Shown here piece after piece: positions 25,478 through 34,412 of a stretch of DNA of 64,000 bases. Location of the stretch: the NCBI GenBank assembly GCA_003158745.1, contig PMLC01000029.1, positions 1 through 64,000 of the forward strand. The letters run 5' to 3'. This DNA is from Acidobacteriota bacterium. GTDB taxonomy: Bacteria > Acidobacteriota > Thermoanaerobaculia > Thermoanaerobaculales > Thermoanaerobaculaceae. Every line of letters begins with the position of its first letter. The stretch's first letter is position 1. The notes under the pieces were generated by a model, which made no database searches, was not told where the DNA came from, and saw only the letters and a program-made list of their open reading frames with translations. The translations under genes and the position numbers were made by a program.

Positions 25478-27643
25478 ATGCACTCCGCTCCTCCCAGGCG
25501 GGCGTCTGTAGGGGCGCTGATGGCGCTCGGGTTCGGGACGGCCGTTGCCCAGGCGGTGCTCCTCCGCGAGGCGATGGCGGCCCTCGGTGGTTCCGAGTTG
25601 GCGTGGGGTGCCGTGCTGGCGCTCTGGCTTGCGGGGATGGGACTCGGGGCGTGGGCCGGGGCGCGGCGTTCGGTCGGAGCGCTGACCTCCGCGGGCCCGG
25701 TCCTGGTTCTGGCGCTGACCGCGGTCGGGGTCGTGCTGATGCGCTTCTCTCCCGCGCTCGCCGGCGCAGGCGTCGGCGAGGCCGGCACGGCGTGGCGCGG
25801 CGCCTGGCTCTGGGCCTCGGCGGTCGTCGCCCCGGCAGTCGTCGGCGGGTGGTGTTTCCCGGTGGCGGCGGCCCGGCTTGCTCCTCGGGACGAAGCCGGA
25901 CAGGCGTACGCGCTCGAGAGCGGCGGGGCAACCGTCGGAGGCCTCGTCTTCACGTTTCTGCTGGCTCCGCTCGGCTCTGCGGGAGCGGTGTGTGTGGCGG
26001 CCGGCGTCTGCGGCGCCGCCTGGCTGACGATGGGCAACCGCCGGCAGCTCGCGGCGCTCCCGCTGCTGGCTGGAATCGTGCTCGTCGGCCCGGCGGACCG
26101 GGCGCTGGCCCACGCGGGGTGGCGCTTCTCGGAGCGCCTGGGGTCGCTCGCCGACTGGCGCGAGACCCGCATGGAGCGCCTCGAACTCGCATCCGGCCGG
26201 CCGGCGGCGCTGTACGCGGACGGCAGGCTCGCGGCGACGTTCCCGGACCGCTACTCGACGGTCGCGCGCGCCCACCTGATGATGCTGCTCCACCCGAACC
26301 CGGCCCGCGTGGCGGCGGTCGGCGCTCTCGCCGACGGCAGCGTCGTCACGATGCTCCGGCACCCGGTGGCGCGGCTTGTCGCCGCCGAGGAAGATCCCGG
26401 GCTCGCCGCAGTGCTGCCGCGCTGGTTCGGGCCCCCTCTCACCGACGCTTTGGCCAACCCGCGACTGACGGTCGCGACCGGCGACCCGCTCCGCCTGATC
26501 CGGAGCGGCGGGCCGTGGGACCTCGTGGTGCTTGCCGACCCGGACCCGACGACGTTGCGCACGAACCGTACACGAACGGTCGAGTTTTTCCGGGCCTGCG
26601 AGCGCGCCCTGGCCCCGGGCGGCGTGCTGGTCGTGCGGGTCGGCGTGAGCGACACCTACCTCGGCGGCGGCGGGGGCCGTCTCCTCACCGTCCTGTTCGC
26701 GACGCTCAGGGCAGTCTTCCCGGCGGCGAGTGCGATTCCCGGCGAGGAAGTGCTCCTGGTGGCTGGCCGTGCGGCGGCGGGGCTCGCGATCGACCCCGCG
26801 ACGATCGCGGCCCGGTGGCGCGAGCGGGGGATCCGTGATCCAGACTTCGATCCCGACGTCCTGCCGCTCCTCGTCGACCCGGGAAGGGCCGGGTCCCTTG
26901 CGGAGTTCCTGTGGAGCGCGGACGCCCCGGCGAACACCGCCCAGCATCCCCGCGCCGTCCTCCTGGCGGCAGCGTTGCACGAGGCGAGGGGAGCGCCGCC
27001 GATCCTGACCGCGGCGCGGGCCCTCGAGGGGTGCTCCCCGCTGCCGCTCGTCGTCTGCCTCGTGCTGGTCGTCACGGTCCTCCTGATCTGCGGCGCCCGG
27101 CGTGTCTCCCTGGGTATCAGTTCAGGCGCGGTCGTCGGCTTCGCCTCGATGGGTTGGTGGCTGCTCCTGCTGGCGTGCTGGCAGGCAACGATGGGCTCGG
27201 TGTACGGCGAGGTGGGCGCTCTCTCGGCAGCCTTCATGGCGGGCACGGCGGTTGGGGCGATCGGCGGACGCCGTTGGCTCGTGCCTTCCGAAAAGAACCT
27301 GGCATGCGTGCTGGCTGGCGGGGCCGCCGTGTCCCTCGCGATCGGGATCGGCGTGCCCCTCTCGTTTCCCAGGGCGGCCATCGTGCCGTTGCTCGCGCTC
27401 GGCGGTGGGCTCACGGGCGCAGCGTTTCCTTCGGTGGCGGCGCTGGCGGGAGGGCGGTCGTCCGCGCGCGGGGTCGGGTGGGGGTTCGCCGCGGACGAGG
27501 CGGGAGCCGCCTTCGCCGCCCTGGCGGTTGGGCTGCTGATCGTCCCCTGGGCGGGAATCGCTGCGGCCGGCGCAGTGATTGCCATCCTCGAGGTGGGCGC
27601 CGCCGCGGCGCTGCTGCTGTCGACGCGCCGCCGCCGCGCGTAG
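25478..27643 (+). CDS. Membrane-embedded spermidine-synthase-like protein
   Basis: A 721-aa protein. About six membrane helices (residues 10-210) come first. A spermidine synthase/SAM-methyltransferase-like fold lies at about 220-430, and another block of helices runs from about 515 to the end. It matches the fused transporter/spermidine synthase family. The SAM-binding glycine motif, normally GGGDGG, is altered to VGALADG, while an Asp-Pro pair (VLADPDP) remains where the catalytic Asp is expected. Activity is therefore uncertain. It starts at ATG 25478 with a -10-like GATAAT 6 nt before it. The fRMsr gene follows 22 bp later. Confidence 0.78.
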   Translation: MHSAPPRRASVGALMALGFGTAVAQAVLLREAMAALGGSELAWGAVLALWLAGMGLGAWAGARRSVGALTSAGPVLVLALTAVGVVLMRFSPALAGAGVGEAGTAWRGAWLWASAVVAPAVVGGWCFPVAAARLAPRDEAGQAYALESGGATVGGLVFTFLLAPLGSAGAVCVAAGVCGAAWLTMGNRRQLAALPLLAGIVLVGPADRALAHAGWRFSERLGSLADWRETRMERLELASGRPAALYADGRLAATFPDRYSTVARAHLMMLLHPNPARVAAVGALADGSVVTMLRHPVARLVAAEEDPGLAAVLPRWFGPPLTDALANPRLTVATGDPLRLIRSGGPWDLVVLADPDPTTLRTNRTRTVEFFRACERALAPGGVLVVRVGVSDTYLGGGGGRLLTVLFATLRAVFPAASAIPGEEVLLVAGRAAAGLAIDPATIAARWRERGIRDPDFDPDVLPLLVDPGRAGSLAEFLWSADAPANTAQHPRAVLLAAALHEARGAPPILTAARALEGCSPLPLVVCLVLVVTVLLICGARRVSLGISSGAVVGFASMGWWLLLLACWQATMGSVYGEVGALSAAFMAGTAVGAIGGRRWLVPSEKNLACVLAGGAAVSLAIGIGVPLSFPRAAIVPLLALGGGLTGAAFPSVAALAGGRSSARGVGWGFAADEAGAAFAALAVGLLIVPWAGIAAAGAVIAILEVGAAAALLLSTRRRRA

Positions 27644-27665
27644 GATGCGGTGCGGGGAGGGATCG

Positions 27666-28127
27666 ATGGAGCCTGGCCAGAAGAAGGCGCGATACGCGCG
27701 GGTTGCCGAGCAGCTGAAAGAGCTCTTCGGCGCGACCCGCGATCCCGAGGCCCGGATGGCGACTGAGGCGGCGCTCCTGCACGCTAAGCTGCCGGGCTTC
27801 CTTTGGACGGGCTGGTACCTCCTTCGCGGCGGCGAATTGACCGTAGGCCCGTATCAGGGCCTGCTGGCGTGCCTCGTGCTCAAGGCGCACGCGGGCGTCT
27901 GCTGGGCCGGGATCGAGCGAGGCGAGACCGTGATCGTGCCCGACGTGCACGCATTCCCCGAACACATCGCGTGCGACGCGCGCTCGCGTTCGGAGATCGT
28001 GGTACCGGTACGCGATCCCTCCGGCGTCATCGTGGGCGTCCTCGACGTGGACTCCGAGGAGCACGCTCACTTCGACGAGGCCGACCGCGAGGGCCTCGAA
28101 GCCGTTGTCGCGCTGATCTTCGCCTGA
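27666..28127 (+). CDS. Free methionine-(R)-sulfoxide reductase (GAF domain)
   Basis: Reduces free methionine-R-sulfoxide, an oxidative-stress repair step in the cytoplasm. The 153-aa GAF domain carries the family signature GPYQGLLACLVL, GVCWAGIERGETV and VPDVHAFPEHIACDARSRSEIVVP. The three conserved cysteines (LAC, GVC, IAC) are all present. The usual GVCG is GVCW here, a small change. ATG 27666 follows GGGGAGGG; the earlier ATG overlaps nothing useful. It lies 22 bp after the membrane spermidine-synthase-like gene. Confidence 0.92.
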   Translation: MEPGQKKARYARVAEQLKELFGATRDPEARMATEAALLHAKLPGFLWTGWYLLRGGELTVGPYQGLLACLVLKAHAGVCWAGIERGETVIVPDVHAFPEHIACDARSRSEIVVPVRDPSGVIVGVLDVDSEEHAHFDEADREGLEAVVALIFA

Positions 28128-28205
28128 CTGCGCTCCGTGGCGCCTGGACGGGTTGCCGGTAGAAGGTGGTGTGCCGGCTCCTGGCTGCCGAGTCCTTTGC
28201 CCGGT

Positions 28206-28245
28206 GTGCTTGTGAACAACGAATTGTGTTGAATTGCACAAGCAC
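28206..28245. promoter_or_regulatory. 9-bp perfect inverted repeat in AT-rich gap
   Basis: GTGCTTGTG (28206-28214) and CACAAGCAC (28237-28245) are exact complements around a 22-bp AT-rich spacer. There is no following T-run, so a terminator is less likely than an operator. The 585-bp gap between fRMsr and the MFS gene is much richer in AT than its surroundings. Confidence 0.4.
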
Positions 28246-28322
28246 AAAACAGCTCTGAATTGTTCTTGATTTTGTGCACACTTGCACGAGCAGCCCATGG
28301 AGTCTCAACGATTTATGTGTTC

Positions 28323-28351
28323 TTGACACCGGAAAATAATCAGCCTATGTT
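28323..28351 (+). promoter_or_regulatory. Sigma70-type promoter for the OFA-porin-acs genes
   Basis: TTGACA (28323-28328) is separated by 17 bp from TATGTT (28346-28351). This is the best -35/-10 pair seen in the window. It lies about 360 bp before the MFS start, leaving a long leader with no ORF I would trust. Confidence 0.6.
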
Positions 28352-28712
28352 TCGCGTAAATTTTCGCTGGGGCGGGGCAAGTCTCGAGGTGCACTGCTTT
28401 ACGGAGCGGATGTCCCCGAGAGGGGTCGTCGGGCAAAGGGGGCGAGAAGCCGGTGGGCAAGGCGTGGCGGGCGCAGTCTTTTTCAACGATGCCTGGGGCC
28501 GGTCGAAATGCGGTCGGCGTTTCCGGGCGACGACGCTTCAGGCGGCGGAGATGAATCGCGGCCCGGCGGCGTTCCTCGGCGGGGGCAGCCCGGCGTTGGC
28601 GCGAACGCACCTTCGCCCGTCGGGCGGAAGTTCTGAAGGTCAAATGTCGCACTCTCGCTCCCGGCGGCGAATCAGCTGGCGGCGGCGGGAGGCAAGAAGA
28701 AGGGGGGGGAGA

Positions 28713-29963
28713 ATGAGCAACACCGTCGGTGCGCAATCGGAAGGCCACCTGAATCGATGGTGGCACGTGGTGGGCGGGCTCTGCATGAACCTCGCTCTGG
28801 GGTCGCTTTACGCTTGGAGCGTCTTCGTCGCGCCTCTCGAAAAGGAGTTCGGCTGGAAGCGAGCGGACACCTCGACGGTGTTCACCGTGGCTATCGTGGT
28901 CTTCGCTCTGAGCTTCATCCTCGCGGGCCGGCTGCAGGACAAGTTCGGACCGTTCCGTGTTTCCCTGACGGGCAGCGTCTTTCTCACGCTGGGCTTCCTG
29001 CTCTGCACGAGGACGAGCAGCCTGACCTACCTCATCGTCTGCTTCGGGGTGCTGGTCGGGATCGGCAACGGCTTCGGCTACGCGACGCCGATCCCCGTCA
29101 TGGCCAAGTGGTTCCCGGACAAGCGCGGACTGGCGGTCGGTCTGGCAGTGGCCGGCTACGGCGGCGGATCGGCGATCTTCGGACCGATGGCGAACCTGTG
29201 GCTGATCCCCACCTACGGGTGGCGCACCACGTTCGCCGTTCTCGGAGTCGTGTTCTTCGGCATGACCCTTATCGGAGCGTTCCTGCTCAAGAACCCGCCC
29301 GTAGGGTACCGGCCTACGGGCTGGGTACCGGTGCCGGCGTCGAAGGCAGCGGCGACGGCCTACGAGTTCTCGCCGGGCCAGATGTGGCGCACCGCGCCGG
29401 CCTACTTCATGTGGATCGCGTATGCCCTGGGCACTTCGGCGGGTCTCATGGTCATCAGCCAGCTGGTCCCGTTCGCCAAGAGCATGAAGATCCCGAGCGA
29501 GGCCCTTCAAACCATGACCCTGTTCGTCGGTGCCGTCGGCAGCGCCTCGGGTCGGGTGCTCTCGGGCTGGATGTCGGACGCCCTCGGGCGGCTCAACGTG
29601 CTTCGCCTGATGATTGGGATTTCCGCAGTGGCGATGCCGCTCCTGTACCTGACCGGCGGCACTGTCGCGATGTTGTACGTCATGGTGTTTATCGTCTACT
29701 GGTGTTTCGGGACGCAACTGTCGGTGAACGCGTCGACGAGCTCCGATTTCTGGGGCACGAAGAACGCCGGCATCAACTACGGGATCCTGTTCAGCGCCTA
29801 TGGCGTTGCGGGCATCATCGGACCCAAGATCGGCGGCGCGCTCTTCGATCAGTACAAGAACTACCAGGCCGCGTTCTATACCGCCGGCGCGCTTGCAGTC
29901 GTTGCCCTCGTCTTCGAGTTCCTTGCGAAGCGGCCATCGACTCCGACGGGCAGCGGCGTATGA
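28713..29963 (+). CDS. MFS transporter, oxalate/formate antiporter (OFA) family
   Basis: A 416-aa inner-membrane carrier with 12 predicted helices. OFA-family features are the first-helix LGSLYAWSVF motif, FALSFILAGRLQDKFGP, and GNGFGYATPIPVMAKWFPDKRG. Family members carry oxalate, formate or other small carboxylates. With a porin and acetyl-CoA synthetase downstream, acetate or another short acid is a fair guess, but the substrate is not shown. ATG 28713 follows a GGGGGGGAGA ribosome site; the upstream ORF extension is not used. Confidence 0.88.
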   Translation: MSNTVGAQSEGHLNRWWHVVGGLCMNLALGSLYAWSVFVAPLEKEFGWKRADTSTVFTVAIVVFALSFILAGRLQDKFGPFRVSLTGSVFLTLGFLLCTRTSSLTYLIVCFGVLVGIGNGFGYATPIPVMAKWFPDKRGLAVGLAVAGYGGGSAIFGPMANLWLIPTYGWRTTFAVLGVVFFGMTLIGAFLLKNPPVGYRPTGWVPVPASKAAATAYEFSPGQMWRTAPAYFMWIAYALGTSAGLMVISQLVPFAKSMKIPSEALQTMTLFVGAVGSASGRVLSGWMSDALGRLNVLRLMIGISAVAMPLLYLTGGTVAMLYVMVFIVYWCFGTQLSVNASTSSDFWGTKNAGINYGILFSAYGVAGIIGPKIGGALFDQYKNYQAAFYTAGALAVVALVFEFLAKRPSTPTGSGV

Positions 29964-30133
29964 AGGCGGCAAGCCGGGTCGAGGCGGGCCGGACGGGAAA
30001 CCCTCGCCGTTTCGTCGACGGGGGCGAAGTGCTTCGGATTGGTCCGCCACCTCTCTGCGGCTTTGATGACGACGGAGGAGTTGAGATGTCGGGAACGATG
30101 AGAATCGAACGACCCCAAGGGAAGGGAGAATGC

Positions 30134-31225
30134 ATGAAAGGGAGACTCTACCTGCTGATTCTGGCCGCGGCGTTCGGATACATCTTCGGTCTTGCGGCCC
30201 CCGCAAACGCGCAATGGTCGATCGCCACGGCCGACGGAAAGTCCAACTTGAACCTGGGCTTCCTGTCGCAGCTCCAGTACGAGGGGTTGGATAATGCCGC
30301 GGCGACTCATACGGGTCAGAACCTGTTTTTGAGGCGCCTGCGGCTGATCGCGGGCGGGAAGATCAACGACAATCTGTCGTTCTTCTTCGAGACCGACAGC
30401 CCAAACCTGGGAAAGGGGACGGCAGAAGGGACGAAGACGGCCAGCACGATGACGATTCAGGACTTCGTGTTGACTTACTCGTTCTCCAACGAATTCAAGC
30501 TCGACGGCGGGATGCTGCTGGTGCCGGTGTCGCACAACGCCCAGCAGAGCGCCGCGTCGCTGCTCCTGGTGGACTACGGGCCGTACAGCTTCCAGCACTC
30601 GACCCCGCTCAATTCGGTCGTCGGTCGGGACTACGGCCTTCAGGCGCGCGGCTACCTGGCGGATAACCACCTCGAGTACCGCCTTGCGGTGCTCCAGGGG
30701 AACCGCGGCACCACCTCGACCATGCCGTTTAGGACCACGGCGCGCGTCGTCTGGTACCCGTTCGAGGCGGACACCGGCTTCTTCTACACCGGGACGACGC
30801 TCGGCAAGAAACAGATCCTCGCAATCGGCGGGAGCTACGACGAGCAGCAAAACTACAAGGCCTACAGTGGCGACATCTTCCTCGACCAGCCGGTCGGCGG
30901 CGGCAACTCGTTGACGCTCCAGGCCGACTACACGAACTTCGACGGCGGCACCACATTCGTCACGCTCCCGCAGCAGAAGGCGTTGCTCGTTGAGGGCGGT
31001 TTCTTCGTTGCCAGCGCGAAGGCGAGCCCGATCGTCCAGTTCAGCAAGCTCACGTACGACAGCGAAACCAGCACCTACGAGAATCAGCAGAAGATCGCCG
31101 GCGGCGTCGCTGTGTATTTCAACGGCCACCGGAACAACCTCAAGGCGCTGGTTGAGCAGATCAAGCAGGACAACGCCCCCAACCGCATGCAATACGTCGT
31201 GCAGTGGCAGGTCTTCACGTACTAG
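30134..31225 (+). CDS. Outer-membrane porin, OprO/OprP-like
   Basis: A 363-aa beta-barrel protein with a clear Sec signal peptide (MKGRLYLLILAAAFGYIF...ANAQ). Alternating aromatic and polar strands follow (NLFLRRLRLIAGGKINDNLSF, TTARVVWYPF), ending in VQWQVFTY with an aromatic last residue, as expected for barrel assembly. It resembles phosphate-selective or general porins of the O/P family; selectivity cannot be read. ATG 30134 follows AAGGGAGAA. It is located between the carrier and acs, so probably admits the same small acid. Confidence 0.85.
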   Translation: MKGRLYLLILAAAFGYIFGLAAPANAQWSIATADGKSNLNLGFLSQLQYEGLDNAAATHTGQNLFLRRLRLIAGGKINDNLSFFFETDSPNLGKGTAEGTKTASTMTIQDFVLTYSFSNEFKLDGGMLLVPVSHNAQQSAASLLLVDYGPYSFQHSTPLNSVVGRDYGLQARGYLADNHLEYRLAVLQGNRGTTSTMPFRTTARVVWYPFEADTGFFYTGTTLGKKQILAIGGSYDEQQNYKAYSGDIFLDQPVGGGNSLTLQADYTNFDGGTTFVTLPQQKALLVEGGFFVASAKASPIVQFSKLTYDSETSTYENQQKIAGGVAVYFNGHRNNLKALVEQIKQDNAPNRMQYVVQWQVFTY

Positions 31226-31281
31226 CGGGACACGTGCGGCCCGGCCTCCTGGCAGGGCCTAATCGAAAGGGAGGTTTGCAG

Positions 31282-33255
31282 ATGGCACCTGAGAAACCGA
31301 AGTCAGCGATCGAGACCCTGCAGGTGGACGTCAAGAAATACCCCCCGCCGGCGGCCTTCGCCGCGCAGGCGAACGCGAAACCGGAGATCTACGACCAGGA
31401 ACTGGAAGCTTTCTGGGACAAGGAGGCAAAGTCTCGGATCTCGTGGTTCAAGCCGTACCACAAGGTCCTCGAGTGGAACCTGCCGTACGCGAAATGGTTC
31501 GTCGGCGGCGAGCTCAACATCTGCTACAACTGCGTGGACCGCCACGTCGAAGCCGGGAAGGGCGCCAAGGTCGCGTACTACTGGGAGGGCGAGGGCGTCG
31601 GGGAACGCAAGACGATCACGTACTCCGACCTCCTCAAGGACGTGGTGAAGCTCACCAACGGCCTGAGGAAGCTCGGCGTCAAGAAAGGCACGCACTGCGG
31701 TATCTACATCGCCATGGTGCCGGAGCTGCCGGTGCTGATGCTGGCGCTCGCCCGCATCGGCGCGCCGTTTACGGTGGTGTTCGCGGGCTTCTCCCCGGAC
31801 TCGCTCGCGGACCGCTTCAACGACATGGAAGTGGAGTTCGTGTTCACCCAGAACGAAGGCCTGCGCGGGGGCAAGCGGCTGCCCCTCAAGGCCAACGTGG
31901 ACGAGGCCCTCAAGCAGGTTCCCACGGTGAAGAAGATGGTCGTCTACAAGCGCACCGACGGGGCCACGGCGATGCAGGTCGGGCGCGACCTCTGGTGGCA
32001 CGACGTGACCGCCGGGCAGAGCGATGACCCGAAGAGCTGCCCATGCGAGTCTCTCGACTCCGAGCACATGCTGTACCTCCTCTACACCAGCGGCACCACG
32101 GCCAAGCCCAAGGGGATCATGCACACGACCGGCGGGTACCTGGTCGGAACCGCCACGACCCACCACTACATCTTCGACATCAAGCCCGATGACGTGTACT
32201 GGTGCGCCGCCGACATCGGCTGGGTTACCGGCCACAGCTACATCGTCTATGGTCCGCTGGCGAACGGCTGCACCGGCGTGATCTACGAGGGCACCCCGAA
32301 CTTTCCCAACGCCGAACGCTGGTGGGACATCATCGAGCGCTACAAGGTCTCCATCCTCTACACCGCGCCCACCGCGATCCGCGCCCACATGAAGTGGGGC
32401 CCGCAGCACGCGGCCAAGCACGACCTCAAATCGCTCCGGCTGCTCGGCTCGGTCGGCGAGCCGATCAACCCCGAGGCGTGGGAGTGGTACCACGAGCACA
32501 TCGGGGGGCGGCGATGCCCCATCGTGGACACGTGGTGGCAGACCGAGACCGGCATGATCCTGATCACGCCTCTTCCGGGGATCACGACGCTCAAGCCCGG
32601 ATCCGCGACGAAACCGTTCCCGGGCCTGGTGGTCGCGGTCGTCAACGACAAGGGGGAGGAAGTCCCACTCGGTGGCGGAGGCTACCTCGTCTTGAAGTCG
32701 CCGTGGCCGGCCATGCTGCGCGGGATCTACAAGGCGCCGGAGCGCTACGTCCAGACGTACTGGAGCCGGTTCCCGGGGATGTACTTCGCCGGCGACGGCG
32801 CCAGGATGGATAAGGACGGCGACCTCTGGTTGATGGGCCGCGTGGACGACGTCATGAACGTGTCCGGTCACCGCATCTCCACGATCGAGGTCGAGAGCGC
32901 CCTGGTCGACCACCCCAAGGTCGCGGAGGCGGCCGTGTGCGGCCGCGCCGACGCCCTCACCGGGCAGGCGATCGTCGCATTCGTCACCCTCAAGTCCGGG
33001 TTCGAAGCGACGCCGGAGATGCTCGCCGAATTGCGTGAGCACGTCGGCAAGAAGATCGGCGCCCTCGCCAAGCCAGCCAACATCGTTTTCACGCCGGACC
33101 TCCCCAAGACGAGGTCGGGCAAGATCATGCGACGCCTGCTGCGCGACGTTGCGGAAAACCGACCTCTCGGCGACACCACAACGCTCGCCGACGCGGCGGT
33201 GGTCAAGGAGATCGCCACGAGGGCCGTTACGGAGGCGACGCAGCACGAGGTGTGA
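31282..33255 (+). CDS. acs: Acetyl-CoA synthetase
   Basis: AMP-forming acetate-CoA ligase, 657 aa. The AMP-binding loop is YTSGTTAKPKGI. The acetate-pocket and tail motifs (VDTWWQTETGMI, GRVDDVMNVSGHRIST) are present. The C-terminal TRSGKIMRRLLRD holds the lysine that is acetylated to switch Acs off in other bacteria. ATG 31282 follows AAAGGGAGG. It forms a likely uptake-and-activation operon with the carrier and porin. The acu-like genes at 41.5-46.1 kb encode the probable acetylation and deacetylation enzymes for it. Confidence 0.96.
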   Translation: MAPEKPKSAIETLQVDVKKYPPPAAFAAQANAKPEIYDQELEAFWDKEAKSRISWFKPYHKVLEWNLPYAKWFVGGELNICYNCVDRHVEAGKGAKVAYYWEGEGVGERKTITYSDLLKDVVKLTNGLRKLGVKKGTHCGIYIAMVPELPVLMLALARIGAPFTVVFAGFSPDSLADRFNDMEVEFVFTQNEGLRGGKRLPLKANVDEALKQVPTVKKMVVYKRTDGATAMQVGRDLWWHDVTAGQSDDPKSCPCESLDSEHMLYLLYTSGTTAKPKGIMHTTGGYLVGTATTHHYIFDIKPDDVYWCAADIGWVTGHSYIVYGPLANGCTGVIYEGTPNFPNAERWWDIIERYKVSILYTAPTAIRAHMKWGPQHAAKHDLKSLRLLGSVGEPINPEAWEWYHEHIGGRRCPIVDTWWQTETGMILITPLPGITTLKPGSATKPFPGLVVAVVNDKGEEVPLGGGGYLVLKSPWPAMLRGIYKAPERYVQTYWSRFPGMYFAGDGARMDKDGDLWLMGRVDDVMNVSGHRISTIEVESALVDHPKVAEAAVCGRADALTGQAIVAFVTLKSGFEATPEMLAELREHVGKKIGALAKPANIVFTPDLPKTRSGKIMRRLLRDVAENRPLGDTTTLADAAVVKEIATRAVTEATQHEV

Positions 33256-33297
33256 AGACCGTGGACCGCGGTCGGTGGACTGTGAAAACCGAAACAC

Positions 33298-33337
33298 GGG
33301 GCCGTTTCCGGAAAAATGGAAGCGGCCCCGCTTCTGC
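33298..33337 (+). terminator. Strong hairpin after acs
   Basis: GGGGCCGTTTCC pairs with GGAAGCGGCCCC around an 8-nt A-rich loop, a 12-bp stem with one G-U pair, followed by CTTCT rather than a long T-run. It lies 42 bp after the acs stop and is the likely end of the OFA-porin-acs transcript. Confidence 0.6.
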
Positions 33338-33391
33338 AAGCAGGTCATCGTTGCTCCCGTTTGTCGCCTTTGCGGGGGCTGATGCGTGAGA

Positions 33392-33423
33392 CGTGTTCTT
33401 GTTGGGCGGGCGCGAGGAACACG
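33392..33423. promoter_or_regulatory. 7-bp inverted repeat before the Spy-like gene
   Basis: CGTGTTC (33392-33398) and GAACACG (33417-33423) are exact complements 18 bp apart, in the 470-bp gap between acs and the Spy-like gene. It could be an operator for the efflux operon. The rest of this gap shows no gene or clear promoter. Confidence 0.3.
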
Positions 33424-33727
33424 ACCGTCACTATGAATACCTCCGCGCACCCCAGGTAACACTGTCCTCAAGCTGAGCATGTAGACTCCTTTCCATGACG
33501 ACGCTCCAAGTCCAGCGTTGTCCTCCTCTGCCTCGACAAGCCGGGCTGACGCCTCCGGCCGTTCATCTGGATCGCCGCACTCGCGCACTTCGGTAGTTCA
33601 GTGTCTTCTCACTGTGGCCCTGCGCCCGCGAACTCCCGGCGGTCAATGTAACGGTCGAAGCGCTCGCTCCGTCTCTAGGGGAAGGGGAGGCGCCTGCTGC
33701 CGCGCCGCCGAGAAGAGGAGACAAACC

Positions 33728-34192
33728 ACGAAGATCCGTCAGCTAATCGTGGCAACGCTTGCAACCGTGGCACTTCTCGTGCCAACGGTGATGTGGGCCA
33801 CTGGTCATTTAGGGCATGGCGGCATGGGGTTCGGCATGGGAGCCGGGCCGTTCGCGATGGGCGGCGGCAGCATCCTGCACCTCGCTGACAAGCTCGACCT
33901 CAGCAGCGACCAGGTCACGAAGATCAAGGGCATCATCTCCGCAGCCCAGGCCGCCAACAAGCCGACCCGTGACCAGCTCAAGGCCAACCAGCAGGCGTTC
34001 GATGCGTCGCACAACCCTGCGCAGTTCGACGCGAACGCGGTCAACGCCTACATCGCGCAGCAGACGCCCCTGATGCAGCAGCTCGTCGTGAGCGGGTTCC
34101 AGACCGAGGCCAACGTGCTCGCTCTGCTCACACCGGCCCAAATCACTCAGTACAACCAATTGCGCACTCAGGCCGCCCAGTGGAAGCAGTAG
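33728..34192 (+). CDS. Spy/CpxP-like periplasmic protein (ACG start proposed)
   Basis: A 154-aa exported protein. The signal segment is IRQLIVATLATVALLVP; a Gly/Met/His stretch follows (GHGGMGFGMGAGPFAMGG). The rest is helical, ending in the LTPAQITQYNQLR motif (LTxxQ) typical of Spy and CpxP chaperones. The only sensible start by ribosome site (AGAGGAGA, 6 nt away) and by signal shape is ACG 33728, which would read MKIRQLI. The next canonical choice, GTG 33749, has no ribosome site and loses the basic residues. It lies just before an efflux system, as metal- or stress-responsive Spy-like genes often do. Confidence 0.72.
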   Translation, partial: TKIRQLIVATLATVALLVPTVMWATGHLGHGGMGFGMGAGPFAMGGGSILHLADKLDLSSDQVTKIKGIISAAQAANKPTRDQLKANQQAFDASHNPAQFDANAVNAYIAQQTPLMQQLVVSGFQTEANVLALLTPAQITQYNQLRTQAAQWKQ

Positions 34193-34412
34193 GGCTCCGG
34201 CCGGTCCCGGCCTCAGGAAGATTGGTCGCATGAGGTCGATCACGGGTGAGCGTCGTCCTCAGCGCCCATCCGCGGGAATCTCTCGAGGTTTGCAGGCCAA
34301 GCGACGGGGAAGGCCATCTCGGCTTCCTTGGCACGTCTCCCCCAACAGGTTTCTTGCCCCTCTATGCTCCGAGGGCTGACATCGACAACGCTGAGAAAGG
34401 AAATTCCTATCC

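Noticed and set aside
28305-30206. 633-aa open frame on the minus strand
   Set aside because: Antisense to the OFA carrier gene; composition without hydrophobic pattern or motifs.
31303-33588. 761-aa open frame on the minus strand
   Set aside because: Antisense to acs; no domain signs and composition of a shadow frame.
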